In this document: positions 37,901 through 46,360 of the stretch, in pieces
How positions within the stretch are numbered: position 1 is the stretch's first letter
Layout: the number at the start of each line of letters is the position of its first letter
Translations under genes and position numbers: made by a program
Notes under the pieces: model-generated
Seen by the model: only the letters and a program-made list of their open reading frames with translations
Told to the model about the DNA's origin: nothing
The model's database searches: none
Assembly: GCA_023667095.1 (NCBI GenBank)
Contig: JAMPAT010000025.1
Location: 1-51,023 of the forward strand
Source of the DNA: Bacteroidales bacterium
GTDB taxonomy: Bacteria > Bacteroidota > Bacteroidia > Bacteroidales > UBA932
Direction of reading: 5' to 3'
DNA length: 51,023 nt

Positions 37901-38126
37901 ATGCCGTCAGCACCCCGTCAACAGGTACATCATCCAGGACATAGCTTCCGTCAGCATCCGTCACGGTTCCCATTGCTGTCCCTTTCACAAACACACCTGC
38001 ACTTATTACCGGTGCGCCATCCTTGTCTGTAACCTTTCCCTTGACTGTAATCCTCTGCTGGCCGAATACAGGTGCGGCGAAGGCAAGAAGAAAGGCTATA
38101 ATAATATTCAATGACTTAATATTCAT
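34929..38126 (-). CDS. SusC/RagA-family TonB-dependent outer-membrane transporter
   Basis: The product is 1065 residues with a signal peptide (cleavage near VFG, residue 22). A carboxypeptidase-regulatory-like domain (RITVKGKVTDKDGAPV, about 24-110) precedes the plug domain (KRIVGNLTKSFEGTVAGVQV, LYVVDGIPYDG, VLKDASAGALYGARGANGV). The C-terminal barrel ends with the expected aromatic residue (VLAIGLDINF). It imports ligands across the outer membrane with energy from TonB-ExbBD. It is the eighth gene of the operon rather than the first. Size and start are normal. Substrate cannot be read directly. Confidence 0.96.
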   Translation of the reverse strand: MNIKSLNIIIAFLLAFAAPVFGQQRITVKGKVTDKDGAPVISAGVFVKGTAMGTVTDADGSYVLDDVPVDGVLTASNLGYATSEEHVNGRAIIDFVLDDEAMVLEDVMVVAYGTAKKESFTGSASVVKGEELSKRIVGNLTKSFEGTVAGVQVTSGGGQPGEGGSIMVRGTGSVNASSSPLYVVDGIPYDGAISSINPADIETMTVLKDASAGALYGARGANGVVVITTKRGGKDRISINYKGNFGIASRSLKRYDLVGMDDYVELTYEALRNSAQYGTGMDFEAAGAYAAGKLGETIGGVKNPEYYNPYKGYSWSELIDPSTGKVREGAEAAWDENWMDEISNDKAFRTEHILSVSGGSEKSTYLYSMGYYKENGTLQNTDFERFTGRISGDVQATDWFKIGMSANLAHSVANYQDATETATSNVWYTAQFMAPVYPVYLKDMDGNNVLDENGSRQYEYGSEADNGYANRVTAQGFNSKAELYNNRAYYKRNSVSARAFAKFGTIRKEALLYGLNLDLNIGVDFTDYGRTVTNDKYHGNAAAQGGTVAKYNTRTLSYTVNELLSYKRDFGAHSVDLLAGHEYYRYNYNYALGAKSGIVDGIDELGTAVTTTANTSYTNDYAIESVFARANYGYADKYYLDLSWRTDGSSRFYRTDRWGNFWSVGASWRISQENFMEVTSGWLNNLTIKASYGVQGNDNLGSYYVWQGLFNYGWPNGTRPGATATTIENKLVTWEKNGNFNAGIEASLFKGRLSATIEYYSRKTRDMLLNNPLALSSGFTGYDDNVGSMVNRGFEASFRGVVFEKQNFHWDAGLMVSLNRNKVTALTSSQDVINYGSMVIEVGKPIYTFYMSKSAGVSPATGKQLYYAYYRYAVDQSGSVVTEKCPEYVTDNVALASLSKYYYGSRQALFSGSFTSNFVIFKNFDLSFLTTFSVGGKIYDSLYSGAMNVTYAGNNWHSNVLRRWQKPGDITDVPLVEIGGSRASVGEDLMDASYFAVKNITLGYTLPARITEKARIKALRVFFTADNIALFSSLDGMDPQYNFVGTVSYTYAPSRVLAIGLDINF

Positions 38127-38128
38127 GA

Positions 38129-39946
38129 CTATCTGCTAAATTCATATATATCCAATATCCTTGGAGAACTGATTTCAAAACGCATCTCTGGGTTTCCGGA
38201 TGCCTTTGTAGAAGTACCGGCCTTTGTAGATGCCACCTTGTAGCGCGATACCTCGTCACCGCTCAACAGTGTTGCAGACACGAGCAATGCGTATGATGTC
38301 CCCGGTTCAAGCCCACTGAAAGACATGTCGACACTGCCTGTCATATTGATCTTTGCTATCTGGCTTTCAGTGAAGTCAGTTCCTTTTGAAGCAACTATTC
38401 CAGGAATGTCGGATACAAGCTTGTCCTCAAGCTCCGAACTGTTGCAGAAATAGTATTTTCCTCCGGCAAGCTGCAGGTTAAGAGGGTCAGCCGCATCAAA
38501 TCCGATGTAGACCCGGCCGGCAAGCGAAGACTCAGCAGGCATCCCTGTGCCCGCTCCCAAATCGACAAACAGCCAGTCATACATGTTAGGAGAAGCCTTT
38601 GTAGCCATTGTACTGACAGCAAATGCCTTGGAACCGTCAGCCCTTGCAGCGACACTGCCCATTGTATATGAAGTCGCTGAATTCAGGGCAATCCTTGTCG
38701 CCATGCCGTTTTCTGCATTCAGCAGTTCAAGGTTTTCCTCGCCTATCTCAACTCCATTCTCCTCCACATATTCCCGGAAATCCTCAATGCTTCCGCCGAA
38801 ATAGTTCTTGAATGAAGAAGTGGATGTCAGGATATATTTCATTGAAACCACGTCTTTTCCGGCCCAGCTTGCATACAGGCAGTTGGACGGATTGTACTGG
38901 CCGAAAGTATTGTGGTAGAGCCTCTGCCTGAACCATTCCGGTCCCTCCACGTCCGGTCCTGCAGACACTCCGTTGGCCAAAGTCTTGGTAGGGGTCTTGT
39001 ACAGCCCGGTAGTTATCTGCCCCCTTGCATCAATGCCGAATGCCACAATATTGTATGACATGTCCGGATAGAGCGGGTACTCTGTATATGTTGCAGATCC
39101 GAAGCTTGCATAATATGCTATACCTGCCTCCAGGGTATAGTTGGCATCCTTGATTGCATCAAGCACATAGTTGAGATATATCTTCTGCACCTCCTCATCG
39201 GTATGGTTTCCGAAATATGTGGCGGGAACCGCAAAGTAGAGATAACGGAAGTCCGACACAGCGTAGATGTTGAAACGGGTGTAGTCGGAGCCGGTCTCAC
39301 GCAGGTCCATGATGATGGGAGGGATGTCCTCATCATCAGGCCTTGTAGTAAAATTCAGCTCTGCATAAGGTGAAGCATCAGTATAGGCATCTGTCGAGAC
39401 GGCCTTGATCCTGAACACATAGTCGGTCGAGCCTTCGAAACCGCTCAAATCCACAGAACATGCAGTAAGCACTCCAGAGTAGTTCCCGACCTCATATTCG
39501 TATGAATCGGCACCGCGCACAGCCTTCCATGTGATGATGGTCTTGGACTTGTAGGATGCCACAAGCTCCGGTTCAGGCATCTCCAGGACACCTCTTTCAT
39601 CTGTAATTATATGGAGTGTGACATATTCGGACGAGACATAGCTGCCGTTGATTCCGGCATCTGTCCTTACCGAAAACGTATATTCCACATTCGGCTCAAG
39701 GTCAGAAAAGTACAGCATACGTTCCCTTGTTGTGACCTCTTCCCCGCCATTGAAGATATATGTATATGAACCTGCATCAGTAACAACATCCCACGAGACA
39801 AGGAACGAAGTATTGCCGAGATCGCTTACCGTTACCTTGGGCTCAGGAAGCCTTGCCGGTACCAGGTCCTCCTTGTCAGAGCACGATACGGCTGCAGCTG
39901 CAGACAGCATCGCACATAAAAATCTGTTGATTATCTTTCCCATCAT
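38129..39946 (-). CDS. Fibronectin type III-containing surface lipoprotein
   Basis: The product is 605 residues with a lipoprotein signal ending in AVSC (Cys22). Two fibronectin type III-like domains lie at about 33-115 (VTVSDLGNTSFLVSWDVV, LEPNVEYTFSVRT) and 120-205 (KTIITWKAV, STDYVFRIKAV). Two further copies of the operon's repeated module follow (FRYLYFAVPATYF ... LYPDMSYNIVAFGIDARG, then VSMKYILTSTSSFKNYF ... SATSYTMGSVAARADGS). There is no enzyme motif. It lies two bases ahead of SusC and its start overlaps the protease stop by ATGA. A surface binding or scaffolding role with the transporter is inferred. Confidence 0.75.
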   Translation of the reverse strand: MMGKIINRFLCAMLSAAAAVSCSDKEDLVPARLPEPKVTVSDLGNTSFLVSWDVVTDAGSYTYIFNGGEEVTTRERMLYFSDLEPNVEYTFSVRTDAGINGSYVSSEYVTLHIITDERGVLEMPEPELVASYKSKTIITWKAVRGADSYEYEVGNYSGVLTACSVDLSGFEGSTDYVFRIKAVSTDAYTDASPYAELNFTTRPDDEDIPPIIMDLRETGSDYTRFNIYAVSDFRYLYFAVPATYFGNHTDEEVQKIYLNYVLDAIKDANYTLEAGIAYYASFGSATYTEYPLYPDMSYNIVAFGIDARGQITTGLYKTPTKTLANGVSAGPDVEGPEWFRQRLYHNTFGQYNPSNCLYASWAGKDVVSMKYILTSTSSFKNYFGGSIEDFREYVEENGVEIGEENLELLNAENGMATRIALNSATSYTMGSVAARADGSKAFAVSTMATKASPNMYDWLFVDLGAGTGMPAESSLAGRVYIGFDAADPLNLQLAGGKYYFCNSSELEDKLVSDIPGIVASKGTDFTESQIAKINMTGSVDMSFSGLEPGTSYALLVSATLLSGDEVSRYKVASTKAGTSTKASGNPEMRFEISSPRILDIYEFSR

Positions 39947-41850
39947 TTGCTGACCTTGATTTCAATTGTTTTGAATATCGACCTTCCATCGGACACTGTG
40001 ACAGTCACATTCCCTGCAGAAAGTCCCTCGACCGTCATCTGGCCCTTGTCAAGCTGTACAGCCACGACACCCTGCCTGGAGACAGAATACGAAAGAACCT
40101 GTACCGTAGGGAAATACAGCGACATGTCGAAAGACACCTTCTGCCCTGCCTTGATTTCCTGCGCAGGGATTCCGTCAAGATAGTCCATATATCTGAGCAT
40201 ATTATAGGTGTCAAGCATTCCTGCACCCATCTGACCGACATACGCGCTGTAGAGATAATCGTTGATAGGTGCAGCCGAGCTCAGCAACGCTGAACGCAGC
40301 ATGTCAGGAGTAAGCCCCTGTCTCCTTTCCTTGCCATAATAATATGACACGGCAAGTGCACATGCACCACTGACATGGGGACAGGCCATGGATGTTCCCT
40401 GCATATAGCCATATCCTGAAGTACCGTCTGCATTGACGACTGTACTGTAGATGCCTCCGTGCTCACTGTCAAGGTAAGTGTCACCTCCCGGAGCGGAAAT
40501 GCTTACCCATGTACCGAAGTTGGTGTACATTGCAGCACCGCCGTTGTATGTATGTGCAGAGACACTCACAACCTTCTGGTCAGCAGCCGGGAAAGTCATA
40601 TAGTTTACCGCCTCGTTTCCTGCAGCGAAAATTACTATACCGCCTTTCATAGGGCCGGACTGGTTGCCGTTCTCATCCACACCTGCATATTTGATGAAAT
40701 AGTCTATCGCACGCCTGAGGGCGGAGAATGAGCTTCTGGTCCATGTGTTCCAGCTCACCTTGTCTGGATAGCCCCAGCTGTTCTGGCAGATTACCGCACC
40801 GTTGTCTGCGGCATATTTCATTGCCCTTACTGCACCTCCAAGACCTGAGCCGGAAGAGCCGCTCTCACTGGAGCCGAGAGTCTGGAGGGTCATTATCCTG
40901 ACACCGTCGCCATTGCCAGAGCCTCCGGCAATTCCGTTGACTCCCGTGCCGTTATTGTTGACAGCTGCAATTGTTCCTGCTACATGTGTTCCGTGTGAAT
41001 TGGCAGCAGAGAACGTAATCTGTCCCTTGTCAGTAACAAAATTATATCCATGGATATCATCTATATACCCGTTGCCGTCGTCATCGATTCCATTGCCAGG
41101 AATCTCACCGCTGTTGACCCACATGCTGGCAGCAAGGTCCTCATGGTCATATTTGACACCCTGGTCAATTACTGCAACAATGACATCCGGATTTCCGGTC
41201 TCCATCTTCCAGGCAGACCATACATTTGCATCTGCCCCTACGAGGCTCTCCTTTCCGAAGATCGCCCCGCTGTTGTTGTAATGCCACTGCCTCTGCTGCA
41301 CTTCCGCATTCTCATTGAAAGGGAACTGCTCTTTCCGGCTCACTGAGGCCTTCTGCGGTGCTGCTGTCCCTGAAACAGGCAGGATCTCAGATTCAGATGC
41401 CATCAGAGGAAGGCAGTACTCTATGCTCTCAATTGAACCGCAGGCCTTAAGCTGGCGTACCACATCCGAGGTCTCAAGGTTCCTGTCAAAATTGGCAATA
41501 TACCATGTGTCAAGCCCCTCAGCCCTTGTCCTTTCCTCAAATCTACCGCATTCAGGGAAAAGCCTTTCGAGATGGAATTTCCCGTTTTTCGCCAGCACTC
41601 CTGAAATTTCTGCCATTGCCTCTCCAGCAGCAGAAGCACTTCCTGCAGCCTTTGTCGAGACCTGGGATGGCCTGATCTTTATCAGAAGTTCGCCCCTTAC
41701 AGCATTTGGAGACTCATTGATGATCATAGGCCCGGACTGGGTCACATCCTCTCCCCCGACTCCGGCCTTCTCGCATGACGTGACAACGGCAAGCGCACAG
41801 ACCGAAGCCAGCAAAAATAAATTTCTGACTTGCATATTATAATAAAACAC
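39943..41850 (-). CDS. S8-family subtilisin-like serine protease lipoprotein
   Basis: The product is 635 residues with a lipoprotein signal ending in TSC (Cys26); the ATG at 41835 is an alternative start. A propeptide-like region at about 50-160 (GELLIKIRP, then YIANFDRNLETSDVVRQL) precedes the catalytic domain. The triad is in AVIDQGVKYDHED (Asp, about 226), SHGTHVAGTIAA (His, about 284) and GTSMACPHVSG (Ser, about 485), so the enzyme looks active. The last 80 residues form an Ig-like domain (EGLSAGNVTVTVSDG). It would cleave proteins at the cell surface for import by the adjacent SusCD. It begins right after the stop of the BACON gene. Confidence 0.94.
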   Translation of the reverse strand: MFYYNMQVRNLFLLASVCALAVVTSCEKAGVGGEDVTQSGPMIINESPNAVRGELLIKIRPSQVSTKAAGSASAAGEAMAEISGVLAKNGKFHLERLFPECGRFEERTRAEGLDTWYIANFDRNLETSDVVRQLKACGSIESIEYCLPLMASESEILPVSGTAAPQKASVSRKEQFPFNENAEVQQRQWHYNNSGAIFGKESLVGADANVWSAWKMETGNPDVIVAVIDQGVKYDHEDLAASMWVNSGEIPGNGIDDDGNGYIDDIHGYNFVTDKGQITFSAANSHGTHVAGTIAAVNNNGTGVNGIAGGSGNGDGVRIMTLQTLGSSESGSSGSGLGGAVRAMKYAADNGAVICQNSWGYPDKVSWNTWTRSSFSALRRAIDYFIKYAGVDENGNQSGPMKGGIVIFAAGNEAVNYMTFPAADQKVVSVSAHTYNGGAAMYTNFGTWVSISAPGGDTYLDSEHGGIYSTVVNADGTSGYGYMQGTSMACPHVSGACALAVSYYYGKERRQGLTPDMLRSALLSSAAPINDYLYSAYVGQMGAGMLDTYNMLRYMDYLDGIPAQEIKAGQKVSFDMSLYFPTVQVLSYSVSRQGVVAVQLDKGQMTVEGLSAGNVTVTVSDGRSIFKTIEIKVSK

Positions 41851-42945
41851 TTAAAAACTGAATTCCTTGAAGCAGACCTCCGTTGTGATGCCGCTGTCAG
41901 ATGCAGCATTCCTGTATCCGACGGCATAGGCGACAAAGTCACCGCCCTTGTCTATTGTCGAAGAAAAGTCCTCCGATTTCACACCTGACCAGATATACTG
42001 GTCAAGGCGTCCGTATGACTTCATCGTTGCTACAAAGTCACGGGCAATGTCAACAGGTGAGGCATAGCTGTCCCAGATAGCCTTTGAAGTCATATCACAT
42101 ATATAGGTATAGCTTGATGAACTTGGCTTCACTGTCAGTACATTGCCGGACATCGCCAATGTAAATGACATGTCTACCGGAGTCGCTTTCCCTGATCTGA
42201 ACTCCTTCAGTTCCACAAAACCGCTGTAGGAAGCCTTCCCCTGCGCATCGAATGCGAGGTCAAAGACTGCTACATAGTAATCTGTGTCATCCAGCAGTGA
42301 AGGAGCCTGTGAAGCAGGCAATGCAGCCGTATCGAAGGTCCCCCTGTTGAGGAATGAATCAAGCCGGCCTCCTGAGATTGCAGCAAATTCCCTTATCTGC
42401 TCAATTCTTCTTTCTATGTATCTTTCCGCACCGTAGGCATCATAGTCAGCCTTGCTCACTATTGAATAGAAATATGACACAGCAGCATCGACAGGGATAA
42501 TCTGCACCCTCGCAGTTGATGTAGTAACATCACTTACCCTTATGTCAAATTTGCTGAAGACAGGAGCCTCGGATTTCTCCTTGCCCTGGATTATATGCAG
42601 GGTCACCGGCTTTGTCCCGGAGCAGGTCATTGTTATCTCGCCGTTCCTGTCCTCACCTTCATCATTGGGGTCGACAGTAAAGCTGAATGCAGTGTTGTAC
42701 ACGCTTCCGACATGTATCCACTGCCTGTTGGTGGAAACCGATGCCTTGTTGCCCTCCTTGGGACCGTCTATAGAATAGTTGACGGTAATTTTTCCACCGT
42801 TTACGTCAACATTGACAATTCTCTCGCTTTCAACCACAAAAGTAGAGTCATAAGCTTCATCATCCGTTCCAAGCTTGTCGCAAGACTGGAAAATTGAGGC
42901 ACACACACATGACACCAAGGTCAGAATAACTGATATCCGTCTCAT
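41851..42945 (-). CDS. BACON-domain surface lipoprotein 2
   Basis: The product is 364 residues with a lipoprotein signal ending in FQSC (Cys22). A BACON domain (about 40-125) shows STNRQWIHVG, GEITMTCSG and VTLHIIQGKE. Two copies of the shared module follow: one opens TARVQIIPVDAAVSYFYSIV and closes DDTDYYVAVFDL, the other opens LTVKPSSSSYTYIC and closes GDFVAYAVGYR. It is a paralogue of the next upstream gene, which has the same order of domains. It ends directly before the protease start. BACON domains are usually linked to carbohydrate or mucin binding; in this setting binding of protein or glycoprotein is possible. Confidence 0.78.
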   Translation of the reverse strand: MRRISVILTLVSCVCASIFQSCDKLGTDDEAYDSTFVVESERIVNVDVNGGKITVNYSIDGPKEGNKASVSTNRQWIHVGSVYNTAFSFTVDPNDEGEDRNGEITMTCSGTKPVTLHIIQGKEKSEAPVFSKFDIRVSDVTTSTARVQIIPVDAAVSYFYSIVSKADYDAYGAERYIERRIEQIREFAAISGGRLDSFLNRGTFDTAALPASQAPSLLDDTDYYVAVFDLAFDAQGKASYSGFVELKEFRSGKATPVDMSFTLAMSGNVLTVKPSSSSYTYICDMTSKAIWDSYASPVDIARDFVATMKSYGRLDQYIWSGVKSEDFSSTIDKGGDFVAYAVGYRNAASDSGITTEVCFKEFSF

Positions 42946-42957
42946 CTATATATAATA

Positions 42958-44058
42958 TTATTGGTTGGGCTCTTCGAAATGGAATTGAACGTATGACACT
43001 CCTGAAGTAACCCTGGCACCGTCGCAACCGAATGCAAATGCCACATAATCACCGGTAGTGATATTTCCCATCTGGGCATTGGGATTATAGTACATGGCCG
43101 AGAATTCACCCTCATGCATGAACTGGCTTATATTGTAGTCGCTGTTATTGGCCCACTCTATAAAATCCTCGGCAGCCAGCTTAGGGTCGCCATAGCTGTT
43201 CCACATTGCAAGCGAAATCACCTCAAGGGCATATTTACCGCTGAAGCCGTCACGTGGCCTTGCTGTAACTGTGGCATTTTCACCTACGGTTATCTCTATG
43301 TCAAGGGATGACGGGGTCATCGGCTTTGTTGAAAACCTGTGCTTTGCCAGGACACCGCTGAATTCTGCGGCAAGTGAAAGGTCAAAGGCTACAAGATAAT
43401 AGTCCGAATCCGGGGAAAGCCCGTTGAGCCTATATGAAAGGTAACCCTTGTAAAGATAAGGCTCTATTGTCTTTCCCTCTGCATCTGCACGGTTCATGAT
43501 TGCATCAACATATGCAGCAATGAATGCCTCATCGGACTCATAGCTTGCATAATGCTCAGCTGTGACCACGCCATGGTAGAAATACGATGTCTGCTTGTTT
43601 GGATTTACAGTAAGGAAACATGTGGACGAAGTGATTTCAGCCACATCAAGGTCAAATGCCAGAGCCTTGTCAACCTTATAGTCAGGATTGGCTGACTGCA
43701 CCACAGTCATGAACACATCCTTGGCTCCGGCAAGGCTCAGGGTAACCATCGCAGTCCTGTCCTCGCTTGTACGATTTTCTGTTATATGGACATTTATTGT
43801 CCCTGGAATATTCTCTTCATCATCAAAACTGACCCAGTCCGCATCGGAAGACGGTGTGACAGCCTCAACGGCATGTACCCCCTCCACTGAGTAGGCTATT
43901 TCAAAATCAGATGCGCCGGAGTCCATGGTCACCAGCTTGCTTCCTTCCACACGGATTGTGGAGTCAATGACAGGCTCATCCTGTCCCTTTTCGCAAGAGA
44001 TTGCGGCTACAGCCAATGCCGTAGCCACAATCACATTAAATATTCCCTTTATTTTCAT
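42958..44058 (-). CDS. BACON-domain surface lipoprotein 1
   Basis: The product is 366 residues with a lipoprotein signal ending in AISC (Cys22). The BACON domain (about 45-125) shows SDADWVSFDDEE, AMVTLSLAG and VFMTVVQSANPD. Two modules follow: SSTCFLTVNPNKQTSYFYHG to DSDYYLVAFDLS, and ATVTARPRDGFSGKYALEV to GDYVAFAFGCDGA. It is a paralogue of the downstream 364-residue protein at low sequence identity, which indicates an old duplication. It starts 6 bases after the previous gene's stop. Confidence 0.78.
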   Translation of the reverse strand: MKIKGIFNVIVATALAVAAISCEKGQDEPVIDSTIRVEGSKLVTMDSGASDFEIAYSVEGVHAVEAVTPSSDADWVSFDDEENIPGTINVHITENRTSEDRTAMVTLSLAGAKDVFMTVVQSANPDYKVDKALAFDLDVAEITSSTCFLTVNPNKQTSYFYHGVVTAEHYASYESDEAFIAAYVDAIMNRADAEGKTIEPYLYKGYLSYRLNGLSPDSDYYLVAFDLSLAAEFSGVLAKHRFSTKPMTPSSLDIEITVGENATVTARPRDGFSGKYALEVISLAMWNSYGDPKLAAEDFIEWANNSDYNISQFMHEGEFSAMYYNPNAQMGNITTGDYVAFAFGCDGARVTSGVSYVQFHFEEPNQ

Positions 44059-44064
44059 CTACAA

Positions 44065-46329
44065 CTATTCTGCTATAAATGTTACTTCAAAACTGTATAT
44101 TCCGACAACATAATACGTACTCGGTTCTATACTGAACCATGTGTATTCATCATTGTCATTTGTAATTACATTCGTGAAAGGCGCAGATGTACCTTCGATT
44201 TCAAATGAAGATGCCTTTGTCCAGGTCTTTCCATCAGCAGACAGCTTTACAAGCAGGTCTGCATAATTGCTGGTAGATGTCTTCTTGTCTGAAACAACTG
44301 TCACCTTCTCTATGCTGCCTATAGATGATGAAACTGCAATCTTGCATGTGTTTCCGCTCTTTGTCTTAAGCACTTCTTCAGTAGAAGTCTCCAATGCAAC
44401 TTTAGTTGCTGTCATCTCTACCTCTATAGTCTTGCCTGATCCATCAGTGGCCTTAGCCATGAATTTCCCTGTAAGGTCAGCAGTAGCAGCTGTCGGATTA
44501 GCCTCCTTTGCTGCAGATATGAGAGGCCAGAAGTCTGATGCTGAAACTGTAAGCTTGCACTGCACTGCAGTTGCACTTGCCTGGGTAACTGTAATGGTCT
44601 CTACAGTCTCTGCAAGTCCAGTAGCAGTCACAGTAATTGTAGCAATCCTCTTGGAACCGGTATTCTCTGTTATGGTATATGAAATTTTCCCGTCAGCATA
44701 AGTAACATCAATCCAGTCTGCGTCAACTGCAACTGCTGGCTCACCGTCAGCAGCATATACATTGCAGGCTATTTCACCGGAAGAAGCTTCCTTTCCGACC
44801 TTGACTGCCGTTTCGCTGAACACTATTTCCGGCTCCGGATTGAGTACGATACATCCAACAAATGGCTTGCACCTGGAAACAGCTGAGAGATTGTCAGCCA
44901 CAAGCACAAACTGGCCGTTTTCATTTCCTTCTACAGTGAAATAGAAGTCTGTGCCACTCCTGTCACTGTCTGAACCTGTAACGCTAACCTTACCAAGCAC
45001 ATTCTCCTCAGCACCGTCAACCAACTTGACTGTAAAGTCATTTGTCATTCCGTCGACAGAGTTTCCAAGGTTCAATTTCACACGTTTAACTCCTTTGAAA
45101 GATGCAGCAGAAGAGAGTATTATCACACCACCTTCTACCTTATTGTTGTTGGACAGTCCCTGTGCATATTTTCCGGTTGAAACGAAGACAGATTCTCCAT
45201 AGATACCTTCAGAGCCAGGATATGAGATTGTGAATTCCATCTTCTTGTCACCCTCGCCCCAGACTCTTGAAGAATTAGAGCTTCCGATATATGAAGAGAA
45301 TGATGTCTGTGCCCATTTTTCCCCATTCTCAAGAACCACATCATGTGACTCGACTGTGTCAGTCTCCTTGAAGTTGATTACAGGGGAGGCAATCTGGCTC
45401 CTCCTTATGACAAGTCCCTTACGCTCAAACACAAGTGCAGCCTTGGCTGTCTCTACTGTAACTTTAACATCGTATGTGCCGTTGTTTGCGACAAACCATG
45501 CGACATAGTCAGCCACTGTTGTCTTGCCGTCACCTTCAAGCGTGATTTTTGCAGTAGTCGATCTTTTCACAAGTGTGATATCCTCCACATCCTTGGTGAT
45601 ATCCACATTGAATGTTCCGGCAAGGTCCCGGTTCTCTCCGACAGCTTCAATAGTCACATTCTTCACTGCAAGGCCTGAATATTCAGCAGGGACACCCTCA
45701 AAAGTGAATTTTCCGAATCCGAAAAGGTGCGCAAACTTCACTGACTCATTCTGGGCTGTGGTATACTCTCCGTATTTCTCATCGTAGGTGTTGTCTGATG
45801 TAGAAATCACTGTAGGCTTGAGCACCATGATGTCAGCATCCTCCGCCCATGTCGTCTGGGTAGATTTCTGTGCTGAAGGCAACTGTATCATCCATGAAGC
45901 CAAATTTGACCATCCTTCGGAATAATAGCTGGAAGAATTGCCCGGATAAAGTCCATATAGAATATACTCGTCCGCAAAATCATCCTCGACAATGCTATAT
46001 AGGCCTCCATTGAACACCGGCATTGCAGCAGAAGCATCAGCAATTGTAAATTTGGCAGCATATATCGAAGCTTCTGCACCTTTCTTGGATGCAACCTTAA
46101 CTGCCTTGGTTGGAGTTTCCTTCTTTGCAATGGCACCATAGAAGGCATCACCACTTTCAAATTTGAGATGTCCCTCACCGTCATAGACGGATTTTGTTGC
46201 AGCACCGTTGTCAACGGCCACTGACACTGCAATATCACGTGTACCGTCAGAACCAGGTACAGCCATTTCTGTCTTGGAGCAGCCTGCAAGTACTGCAAAT
46301 GCCGCTGCCATATATAATATCCGTTTCAT
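44065..46329 (-). CDS. Fimbrillin-like/BACON surface lipoprotein
   Basis: The product is 754 residues with a lipoprotein signal ending in LAGC (Cys17). The N-terminal part (IAVSVAVDNGAATKSVYDG, GHLKFESGDAFYGAI) resembles Mfa-like/fimbrillin lipoproteins. A BACON domain lies at about 510-590 (VAVDADWIDVTYADGKI, TVTATGLAETVETITVTQAS). The rest is beta-rich with many Lys, Thr and Ser. There is no enzyme motif. It lies 31 bases after the DUF4988 gene and 6 bases ahead of BACON lipoprotein 1. It probably is a surface structural or ligand-binding protein; whether it polymerises is unknown. Confidence 0.68.
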   Translation of the reverse strand: MKRILYMAAAFAVLAGCSKTEMAVPGSDGTRDIAVSVAVDNGAATKSVYDGEGHLKFESGDAFYGAIAKKETPTKAVKVASKKGAEASIYAAKFTIADASAAMPVFNGGLYSIVEDDFADEYILYGLYPGNSSSYYSEGWSNLASWMIQLPSAQKSTQTTWAEDADIMVLKPTVISTSDNTYDEKYGEYTTAQNESVKFAHLFGFGKFTFEGVPAEYSGLAVKNVTIEAVGENRDLAGTFNVDITKDVEDITLVKRSTTAKITLEGDGKTTVADYVAWFVANNGTYDVKVTVETAKAALVFERKGLVIRRSQIASPVINFKETDTVESHDVVLENGEKWAQTSFSSYIGSSNSSRVWGEGDKKMEFTISYPGSEGIYGESVFVSTGKYAQGLSNNNKVEGGVIILSSAASFKGVKRVKLNLGNSVDGMTNDFTVKLVDGAEENVLGKVSVTGSDSDRSGTDFYFTVEGNENGQFVLVADNLSAVSRCKPFVGCIVLNPEPEIVFSETAVKVGKEASSGEIACNVYAADGEPAVAVDADWIDVTYADGKISYTITENTGSKRIATITVTATGLAETVETITVTQASATAVQCKLTVSASDFWPLISAAKEANPTAATADLTGKFMAKATDGSGKTIEVEMTATKVALETSTEEVLKTKSGNTCKIAVSSSIGSIEKVTVVSDKKTSTSNYADLLVKLSADGKTWTKASSFEIEGTSAPFTNVITNDNDEYTWFSIEPSTYYVVGIYSFEVTFIAE

Positions 46330-46360
46330 ATTGTCTCTTTAAATTTCAGGAAATACATTG

